Origin: Paraescarpia echinospica
Taxonomy: Eukaryota; Annelida; Polychaeta; Sabellida; Siboglinidae
DNA length: 64,000 nt
Direction of reading: 5' to 3'
Assembly: GCA_020002185.1 (NCBI GenBank)
Contig: CM034532.1
Span: 53,471,430-53,535,429, forward strand
The notes under the pieces were generated by a model. The model was not told where the DNA came from. It ran no database searches and worked only from the letters and a program-made list of their open reading frames with translations. Positions 57,301 through 64,000 of this stretch are shown here, piece by piece (positions within the stretch are counted from its first letter, which is position 1; every line of letters begins with the position of its first letter). Both the position numbers and the translations under genes were made by a program.

Positions 57301-58205
57301 CGCTGTCCCACCGTAATCGCGGACACGTCACTGTCGCCCGTCGATCTGGCCTCCGTGATGTGGTGAATTCCGAGTCCACTACTGCTGTCACTTTCCCCTC
57401 CGTCATCATGCACCAGGTTGGTGTTGCTGCGACTTTGGCACATTTTATGCAAATGTCCAATACGTCCGCACCCATAGCACTTAGCTTTGCGAAACTTGCA
57501 AGTCTGAGCATCGTGATTCAGCCCGCAACGCATACACGACTGCCTCGCTGTATTATCGCCCGTTCTCCTCGACACCACATGCTCTTTCGTCAACACCTGC
57601 TGCTGCCGTCGTGGATGACCCGTCACCCGGTGTACCTCCATCACACTTGCCTTGCCAGTCAGCTCCATCGTGTTGTGAGCTGCCAGCTCCATCGCTTGAG
57701 CGACCGTGCACGCCGTGATGAACGTCAAATCTTTGTCCGCTAGGAGGCGCTTCTGCGTAGCTTCGTTGTGTAGACCGCATACGAAACGGTCCCTCAACGC
57801 CTCATCCAGAAACGTCCCAAAGTCACACGTCGAGGCCAGCTGTTTCAGTGCCACTATGTAGTCGGCTACTGACTCCCCGTCACCCTGGTTGCGTTTGTTG
57901 TACCGGAAGCGTTCAGCGATCACAATTCGCTGTGGTCGGTAGTGCGTCACCAGGGTCGCTGTCAGCACTGCAAAAGTCTGATCAGACGGCTTTGCTGGAG
58001 TGAGTAGGTTCCGTAGAAGGGCGTATGCTTTAGGCCCGATTACAGCTAGAAGCACACTCACACGACGATCCGCTGTGCCGGCCGGCGTAGGCTCACCAAT
58101 AGCGTTAGCCAGCATCCACTGCTCCAATCTTTCCAGATAGCTGTTGACCTCCTCTCTTCGCTCATCGAACTCGCACATAGCACCGATGATGCTCGAGGAA
58201 GCCAT
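54291..58205 (-). CDS. Gag-Pol polyprotein of gypsy element 2
   Basis: 1,304-residue ORF. Gag runs from the start, with zinc knuckles near 222-258 (CMRCGLNHDAQTC, CYGCGRIGHLHKMC). The protease has EIDTGAVVS near 321, with an intact DTG. The reverse transcriptase has YLDDILITA near 605. RNase H has CDGSSYGVG near 745. The integrase has HEGHMG…CAVCM and D-D35-E at about 1037, 1089 and 1125, then a chromodomain-less C-terminus. The frame ends early at 54291 within an 18-bp repeat. The basic tail typical of the family (RRYPPRYRKPVVRLDL, 54020-54229) lies beyond it in another frame. All enzymes look intact. Confidence 0.95.
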   Translation of the reverse strand: MASSSIIGAMCEFDERREEVNSYLERLEQWMLANAIGEPTPAGTADRRVSVLLAVIGPKAYALLRNLLTPAKPSDQTFAVLTATLVTHYRPQRIVIAERFRYNKRNQGDGESVADYIVALKQLASTCDFGTFLDEALRDRFVCGLHNEATQKRLLADKDLTFITACTVAQAMELAAHNTMELTGKASVMEVHRVTGHPRRQQQVLTKEHVVSRRTGDNTARQSCMRCGLNHDAQTCKFRKAKCYGCGRIGHLHKMCQSRSNTNLVHDDGGESDSSSGLGIHHITEARSTGDSDVSAITVGQRTPKYMVTVRVDGRPIDMEIDTGAVVSVASEQLYNEQLSRFALEPTQLQLRDYQGGLLPLRGVITIPVSYNKQIVELPLVIVAGDRRRPALLGRNWMAQIQLDWPSIRAISLDSDVATADDVVRRHLPVFEEGYGGINDFKVTIHVRPDTTPVFKKSRPVPYARREMVAAELDKLEANKVITKVERSDWATPTVNVLKSDKTVRICGDYKVTVNPHVEVDRYPLPTAEDIFATLAGGTKFTKLDLAHAYNQLELDDESKRLLTINTHKGLYQPNRLSYGVNSAPAIFQRTMDQVLAGIDGVACYLDDILITARSNEQHLQRLNEVLSRLQHYGIRLKLAKCKFMADQIEYLGHLVNAEGLLPTADKIAALKEAPRPTNTTELRSYLGLLKYYMKFLPDLSTLLAPLHMLTHSGAEWSWDTTCEQAFKRSNELICNADILCHYDAKKPLKLACDGSSYGVGAVISHVSPDGVERPIAFASRTMTSAERNYSQVEREALAIIFGVKRFRQYLWGRHFTLETDHKPLVTILGSKSGIPTMTAARLQRWALILSAYTYNIQYRPGSELLHADAFSRLPYNDPGKTADGSDDIFHFTCVDELPVTSQQIKEATRKNPVLAKVFNFIMNGWPARVNDDDLQPYFIRRNELSVEQGCILWGLRVVVPPNWRQRLMDDLHEGHMGMTRMKGVARSYLWWPRLDQEIESRVHECAVCMATSNTQPVVPLQPWSWPVRPWMRVHIDYAEKDGNNFLVLIDSHTKWVEVFQMRLTTSQRTIEILRNLFAAHGLPEEIVSDNGPQFTSHDFRDFCRLNGIKQTLVPPYHAASNGAAERAVGLLKQALLRDVLEAKYGGVHISLQHRLANFLLRYRNTPHSVTGRTPAELFLKRQVRTRFTLLKPSLKEDVEERQAKQKLFHDRAGVKDRYFILHQHVAVRNTRGGVAKWLAGTIVKVVGPRTYIVRVSGTNRYVHADHLMTTSVTEDALRRDLRVSTQPSVTTQPGVTTQPGVRA

Positions 58206-58237
58206 CGCGCAGGTTGGATTCAGATACTCGTCGCCAG

Positions 58238-58400
58238 TGTCATATATTCAGGATATAATCAGACTGACTGAAGCTGGATTCGTTTATTAACATGAACGGA
58301 ACAAAACCAAAACACACAAGCCGGCGGATATACTACTACTGCGGCTCTGATAATACGACGTAAACCGTGTAGTTCTTCCTAGCAATGCGACTACATTACA
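58238..58400 (-). repeat. 5' LTR of gypsy element 2
   Basis: 163 bp, identical to 53707-53869. Confidence 0.96.
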
Positions 58401-58405
58401 ATCGT

Positions 58406-59340
58406 CATTGTGCGTAATTACGAAATCCAGTGCGTGACCAGCTGAATGTGTGGCTTCACTGACAAGGTTGAAAGAATTGAGTAGCTCAAGTAGTGGTCGT
58501 TTTTTAGTTTCAACGTCATATTTGATGTTAAAATCACCGACAATGCAGGAAGGAATCACACATAATGACAACTCTGTAAAAAGCTGCTCAAGTTCCATGT
58601 AAAACACAGTCTTTGTAGACGACGGTGAACGGTATAACGTGTACAAGTTAAATTTCCTGCAAAAGTCACCAGTGAGCTGCAAGCCCATCAGTTCAAATGA
58701 AACATAGTTCGATGGAGGAATCAGCTTGGACGATAATGTGTTTCTGTGTAAGATGGCCACACCTCCTCCCCGACCCGTAACACGTGGTCCGTTGATACAA
58801 GTGTAACCAGTCGGCGTTAATTCCGCAATTATCGGTTTGTCGCTAGACTTCTTCAACCACGTCTCGGTAATCGCAAGTATATCAATATCATGATCTGTTA
58901 AAAATTCATTAATGGTGGTGGCTTTATTTAGGACAGATCGAGCGTTCAGGAGTGCAGCAGACAAGTTGATCGTCGATGGTCTAGTCGCACCATTCGTCGT
59001 GACGCGGATTAGGTTGCGTGTTGAAAATGCAGCAGACATGTTGACCGTTGATGGTTTGGTCGTACTATTCGGCTTGGTAAAGGTTACTGCTCGTGTTGTT
59101 GTAATTACCGGTATATGCCGTTGCTTGTGGGCACCCCCACAGCAGCCCCGGTGGGTGGGTCGGTGGAGTGCCACCCCTGCATTACACGCTGCTCTCCAGG
59201 CAGCATTGTTGAGACAGGTGTCTCTGCAGGGGCGGAAACAATGCAAGCATTCTGCAGTGAATGTCGTCATGCTTGACTTGACCACACTTAACTTGTAAAC
59301 AGCAGTGGTTGTGCATGACCGCACCAGCATGGTTTGTCAC
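58406..59340 (-). pseudogene. LINE, endonuclease part, upstream of gypsy element 2
   Basis: A 347-codon frame. Residues 1-130 are a Cys/Thr-rich leader of unknown role. From about 130 the AP-endonuclease begins: SAALLNARSVLNK, ILAITETWLKK, RGGGVAILHR, CIVGDFNIKYDVE and HALDFVITHNDD at the gypsy border. The frame rejoins with 53,706 downward if one ATCGT is removed. Confidence 0.85.
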
Positions 59341-60120
59341 ACAGGTGCAAACAGCAAATTAAAAAGTCATCAAATTATAAAAAGACGCAAACACTTGCCA
59401 TAAAAAGCAGTCAGACGAATGCCTGGTATGTTCATAAAACTATATGTAAATTGGTGACGGTATAAACTCCCTAAAAGTGGCAAAAATCAGCGATGCTCCA
59501 GAGACTACATTCGGTGCAGCCAGTTAGGCGCGACCTTATTCTCACACCGGAATATATATAATTCTAAAGGCAGCATACGCTATAATAAAATTTCAAATTG
59601 TTAAAGTAAAGGATACTATCCACGCAACCAGGGGTCAACACTTTCAGCTAACCGGCTTTGCCTTTGATCTGCGGCACCTAGTGCATATTTGGTCTGCGTA
59701 TGCAGCTGTTAGGAGTATTTTATATATATATATATAGTATCATGTACTCACTCATCCATCAAATCGTGAAATATATTCGCAATATTCATGATAGAGTTTT
59801 CTCCCGCGTCACTGAGTAAGAGAGCAGTGCACTGATTGGATGTTTTGTCCTAATAACGCGTCGCGCTATTGGACATTCAGTTACTCCCTTTTGTCATTGT
59901 AAAATAGAATTCCATTGTCATTTGCACCCTTGTGCCTTGTCATTTCTAGCCAATCTAAGAGCTGAACTGTGTTATTTATTATATGATAAAATGGCACTTG
60001 CTCCAAAATGTGCGATTGTGATGTTAACAATTTTTTTGGTAAAAATGTCACTTGCACCCTTTTGCAATTGCACGGCAGTACTACCATGTTATGGGACGGC
60101 AGCACTGCTCATCAGTGTCT
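59341..60120. other. No gene recognised; small (TA)n at 59,718-59,738
   Basis: A pair of diverged sequences near 59,885 and 60,040 share gtcacttgcaccctt-type text. I see nothing else. Confidence 0.55.
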
Positions 60121-60122
60121 CA

Positions 60123-60300
60123 TCACACGATGTGTCCATTGCTCTTAGTGTACATTAAGACGTCGAAGTGTGCATCAGTCATCTTTGCACGGTCAGGTCG
60201 AAACAGTTTGCCGGCGGTGCTGAAGATTTTCTCGACTGGCTCAGACGAGGCCGTTACACTGAGGTATCGCAGCGACAGCTGGGCGAGACCAGCTGTGGCC
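60123..60300 (-). pseudogene. hAT transposase C-terminus (3' piece of split gene)
   Basis: LAQLSLRYLSVTASSEPVEK then IFSTAGKLFRPDRAKM is the hAT dimerisation domain, ending with a stop at 60123. The upstream piece lies at 63,710 and beyond, with LNYWKDNAHKMPVA. The join across the Harbinger element is in frame once one GGCC is removed. Confidence 0.88.
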
Positions 60301-60491
60301 GGTTGCATGACACACACCTAAATCCAAATTCCGCCCAAGTTAGGGTCATTAGCTCCTAGGTGGCACATAGCCATTAGGGGCGGTTGCATGACACGCACCC
60401 AGCTGAGTTCGCGCGCAAATTAGGGCGCAACTCCTGGGACAACCCCGAGCAGCCCTAACTCCAGCTAGGTGTCACATAGCGCGTTTTACTA

Positions 60492-61957
60492 ATGGCCGCG
60501 ATCGTTCACGACTTATACTGGCGCCGACAATTAAGAAGAAATCGCGTTTTTAGAGACCATTTAAACCCCCTAGATACGTCAAACGACGTTCAGCTGTTTG
60601 AAAGGTATCGGTTCAGAAGAGTTGATCTATTCAGAATCGCCGACGAATTCGTGGCGACTTGGAATTCGGATATAGCCGAAAGGTATTCTTGTCGCCCGAA
60701 CTTCAAGTGTTAACTGCGTTGCGATTTTTCGCGACTGGGTCCTTCCAGAATGTTGATGGCGATACAATTCTGACACATAAATCGACCGTTAGTAGAACAA
60801 TTTATCGTGTGTCGCAAGCTTTGTGTGAGCGCGCGCGAAGATGGATTTTCTTTCCCCGACAACGTGAAGCGAATCGGCAGAAACGGTTGTTTTATGCCAT
60901 GGCAAGTTTCCCAAACGTCATCGGTTGCGTTGATGGGACGCACGTGAAGTTGCACGCTCCGGTCGTAAACGAATATGTCAACAGGAGCGGCAGACACAGC
61001 ATCAATGTGCTTCTCATTTGTGACGCCGAACTGCGCATTTTAAATTGTGTAGTCAAATATCCGGGATCGGCACATGATGCACGAATTTTGAGGGAGGGCT
61101 CAGTTTGGAGAGCCTTCCAGGGGAATCCTCGCCCTCTTGACGGCTTTATTCTGGGAGACAGTGCTTACCCGTTACGAGAATGGCTGCTGACACCCTTTAT
61201 AAATCCACAGACACCACCAGAAATCGCTTACAGCCGCGCCTTTGTCAACACGAGAGTAACCATAGAAAGGTGTAACGGTGTCCTGAAACGGCGATTCCAC
61301 TGTCTACACACAGAATTGCGGTACTGTCCAGAGAGGGCATGCAAAATCATCACAGCGTGCTTGGTGTTGCATAATATGGCTTTGGAATTTGGCACACCCG
61401 ACCCCGACCAACAAGACAACAATGATGACGATGCTGATAACAGTCTGCAACGACAATCCCACCATTTCAGGAAGAGCTATGCGTCAACGTATTGTTCAAC
61501 AACACTTTACAAGAAGGTAAGTTTTTATCAACAGGAAGCTTTATTAATTACATAGTACCTATTATAAAAAATAAACAGCATGTTATATTAACATCCCATA
61601 GCTTGTGACTTGCTCAATCATTCTACAAAGAGCTATTTCTTTATATCTTATAATCTGACACAATGGCAAATTATCTAATAAAGTCACAATGCAAAATTAT
61701 GGAAACGACTCTTACGTATTTTTGAAGTATGTGTATATTTGAATTTACTGACTAAGCACACAGCAATTGGTGGTAGAAACAAAGTCAGATCAAACGCAAA
61801 TGATGGTAGGTGGTTAACTGTAGAACTACTGTGTTAGGTTGCTGTTGTGCTAATTTCTTTTGCAGCAGTTGAATTTCAAGCTGAAGTTTTATTTTTTTAG
61901 ATCTTTTATTTCAATGTCTTTTTGCAGGTAGATGGCGTAGAGGTCATCAACAGTTGA
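60492..61957 (+). CDS. Harbinger nuclease/transposase (HARBI1-like)
   Basis: DDE nuclease that cuts and joins the transposon. The frame from ATG 60492 (FERYRFRRVDLFRIADEFV) must change near 60,660-60,690 to reach LSPELQVLTALRFFATGSFQ. After it come HKSTVSRTIYRVS, IGCVDGTHVKL (first Asp), FILGDSAYPL (second Asp) and TIERCNGVLKRRF (Glu), then CLVLHNMAL. The last coding piece seems spliced: donor AAG|gtaagt at 61516, acceptor tttttgcag at 61927, final exon 61928-61957 ending TGA. One apparent frameshift, or an unseen intron, breaks the 5' part. Length about 340 residues is normal for the family. Confidence 0.88.
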
Positions 61958-61975
61958 TGTGGACTGTCTCTTCCT

Positions 61976-63503
61976 CTACCTGCTCGTGGCGAATGGCGAG
62001 ACGATTGAAGGCTCTCTCACCCTCAACGTGTCATTGTCATCAACTCCAACAGTGACATTTTCTCCAAAGTCTAAAGGAGTGCTGCACCGTGTAGGATTAC
62101 TGCTGCTGCTGCTGCTGCTGCATGGACGATCTGTAACAATAAGTTATAAGTCATGCCAAGACATTGCGGTGGAATGCAATTTTTTTTCATATTTTGTGTA
62201 CTTTTTAACCCACCAATTACTGTTTAACATTTACATTAACATAGACAGGATTTGCAAATGTGGTGTACAATGGTACCCACAGCCTTGCATGTCAAAAGTA
62301 CTGTGGCTGGAAAGAAGTTTTGATTTTCACAGGGTCAGTTGTTAAAATTTGATAACATATTTATTACATTTGTACATGATACAATCTGAAATTGCTTGCA
62401 AGAAAAAACAAAAATGATTACTCAGTAGTTTGTGTAAAACAAACAACAGTACATTTATTCACTGTCATATTAACAATTAAACAATCATTTTAACTGACAC
62501 ACGATTTGATGTCATCAGCAGATGTCCAAATAAATTCAGAATCATGGAATGCATTAATATTTATATATGTTTTGTATCTTACCATCGAAGTTCTCACCCC
62601 TGATTGGAGTGACGGGAACAGCGTCGGCAATCTGCAGGGAGTTGTTCTGCTGCACCAATAACTCTGGAACATAATCATTACATTGATGTCGTGTTGAGTA
62701 ACTCCAAAGCACAGGCATAGGAACATCCCGAAACGTGTATACACTGATGACACAAGATCAAAAACAGTGACACACTACTGATGTTATAAATCGAGCTGAT
62801 CTATTAATGTGTTTTTCTTTTTTCTGTCTCCCTTTTATCTGTTGTTTCCTCCACATACAGATCAAACGTTGTGTAATTATCAGGATTGATCGTTCAACGT
62901 AATATTCAGATTCGAGATTCGCAGCTGTCACCGTTAGTTAATAGTGGTGCAACATTACGTAAATAGCAATACCAAGGACAGTCTAAATTGATTTAGTTAC
63001 GGTGGATGCATGTACAACCTTGTTAATTGTAACCGGTGTTCTTGCGAAATTAAACACAAATAAAGAAATGACATTAGCAAACCTTCAGCTTCGCCTGCGA
63101 ACAGGCCGTTGTCGCCCACATCGATGCCGCCTTCTATTCCGTTTATAAGGGCCGATTCCTCTCCGAAGATGTCGGCGATAAGATCTGTGTATAACCCGTC
63201 TTTGTGACGTGGTCCACCACCTGTCCCTGGGTGTTTCCGACTTGCCAGGTCTGCCCTTGCATCGCTGGCAAGTTTCTGCCATTTCTTTTTTAACTCGTCG
63301 ACACTGCGATGCGACTTGGAAATGGCGTTAACTTCCGATGCAACCATTTCCCATGTCACCTTCTTGTCGCGGTTGGACAGCGTCGACTTGAACCGCCCTT
63401 GGAGTGTGTTTTTGCTCCTACCATACGGCTGTATGAGGGCAATTATTTCGTCGTGAACGAAATTATCTTTTCTATTTCTAATCTGTGGTTTTGCGTCCGC
63501 CAT
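61976..63503 (-). CDS. Harbinger Myb/SANT-like DNA-binding protein (three exons)
   Basis: Second Harbinger protein, which in this superfamily helps bring the nuclease to DNA. Exon 1 63503-63083 has the trihelix Myb-like domain (IIALIQPYGRSKNTLQGRF, KKVTWEMVASEVNAISKSHR, VDELKKKWQKLASDARADLA). Exon 2 62663-62583 has acceptor atgttccag and donor gtaaga. Exon 3 62130-61976 has acceptor gttacag, a poly-Ser run from (CTG)n, and TAG. Phases agree (1, 1) and give 218 residues. The gene is convergent with the nuclease gene, the stops being only 18 bp apart. Confidence 0.82.
62099..62124. repeat. (CTG)n microsatellite inside Myb-like exon 3
   Basis: Seven to eight CTG triplets, read as AGC (Ser) on the - strand. 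Confidence 0.9.
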
Positions 63504-63709
63504 GATGAAATGAAATGAACCCTGGGAAGATTTGCCCTGAAAACGCGGTAATCCGCTTATCGGTTAATCGTGCCACTAGCACTTAGTTGGGCGACGTCTG
63601 GGTGCCTGTCTGCCTGCAACGCTTCCTAAGCATCCGCCCAGCTAGGTGACACCTAGGGAGTTGGGTGTAATTCGACCGCCTAAGTTGGGTGCGTGTCATG
63701 CAACCGGCC

Positions 63710-63774
63710 ACAGGCATCTTGTGTGCGTTGTCCTTCCAGTAATTCAACGGGCAGCCATTGCTGATGATACACAT
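63710..63774 (-). pseudogene. hAT transposase, upstream piece of split gene
   Basis: CPLNYWKDNAHKMPVA, the W-x-x block that precedes the dimerisation domain. Further upstream (63,775-64,000) I find no more hAT text; the rest may lie outside the window or across an intron. Confidence 0.75.
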
Positions 63775-64000
63775 CTTGCCGAATAGGAACAGGAACTCAT
63801 TAGTGCATATTATTACCTAACCAGATTATTAAATTTCACTACAGACATACAAAGTATAAGTATTATATTTTAATCAACAGAAAATAATATTGGCTATTCA
63901 TTTTACAGAAGGAAAAAAGGCTAATTTCACATGGTATGGGAGATTCCTAATATTTCCTATTCAATTATGTTTTGTCATTTTCATACAAGCTACCCGGTTC
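63775..64000. other. No gene recognised
   Basis: AT-rich, no supported feature. Confidence 0.5.

Larger units (their letters stand above)
53707..58400 (-). mobile_element. Complete Ty3/gypsy retrotransposon (element 2), identical LTRs
   Basis: 163-bp LTRs at 53707-53869 and 58238-58400 with no difference that I can find. Target duplication ATCGT stands at 53702-53706 and 58401-58405. A purine tract gtggaggag abuts the 3' LTR at 53870-53878. The primer site ctggcgacgagtatctgaat begins at the 5' LTR border. LTR ends are TG…CA. Identity of the LTRs points to a very recent insertion. Confidence 0.96.
60301..63705. mobile_element. PIF/Harbinger transposon
   Basis: The ends ggttgcatgacac…(60301) and gtgtcatgcaacc (63705) are inverted repeats, flanked on both sides by GGCC (60297-60300 and 63706-63709). 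Because GGCC is a palindrome, the duplication could be 3 or 4 bp. The terminal motif occurs a second time 81 bp inside the left end (ggttgcatgacacgcaccc near 60382). It encodes the two standard Harbinger proteins on opposite strands. Inserted in a hAT gene. Confidence 0.9.

Overview
This window is nuclear DNA from an animal, most likely a marine or other invertebrate that I cannot place more exactly. The signs are GT-AG spliced exons, AT-rich introns full of minisatellites, a large lipid transfer protein (apolipophorin) gene, and a dense mixture of animal-type LINEs, Ty3/gypsy elements and cut-and-paste DNA transposons. There is one convincing host gene. The rest is mostly mobile DNA or unassigned AT-rich sequence.

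Region by region. 1-10,940: last 13 exons (+ strand) of an apolipophorin-like gene, about 1,026 residues: helical lipoprotein region, von Willebrand D domain, vWA-like segment, Cys-rich end and a polybasic tail. All exon phases agree. 10,941-17,880: 3' UTR, then a gene-poor stretch with minisatellites. 17,890-22,980: degraded gypsy fragment (+), diverged tandem repeats, and a TIR-bounded DNA element present as a head-to-tail pair. 23,059-29,567: two CR1/jockey-like LINEs (- strand), one decayed and one with a long open frame. 29,700-36,950: possible first exon of an unknown gene, then remnants of P-element/THAP9-like, gypsy gag and hAT (ZNF862-like) sequences, a LINE scrap, an octamer-rich array and a 182-bp tandem repeat.

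37,180-45,252: a stack of insertions. A DUF7869-type gene is split by a LINE, and that LINE is split by a complete gypsy element (39,947-44,507) and by a solo LTR (44,765-44,926); each insertion has a 5-bp target duplication. 45,998-52,262: a transposon with 76-bp inverted ends and a 9-bp target duplication, which I interpret as a Mutator-like deletion derivative. It carries a PHD-finger ORF and has itself been invaded by a LINE and by a 3.0-kb Merlin element (49,040-52,072) with 495-bp inverted repeats and an 8-bp target duplication. The Merlin transposase gene ends in two tandem canonical histone-type 3' stem-loops, which is the most striking observation here. 52,430-59,340: another LINE, split by a gypsy element (53,707-58,400) with identical LTRs. 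60,123-63,774: a hAT gene split by a PIF/Harbinger element that carries both its nuclease gene and a three-exon Myb-like gene in convergent arrangement.

The window is therefore a host gene end followed by a dated record of transposition: target duplications and rejoined reading frames give the order of insertion. From 23 to 59 kb nearly every element gene lies on the - strand.
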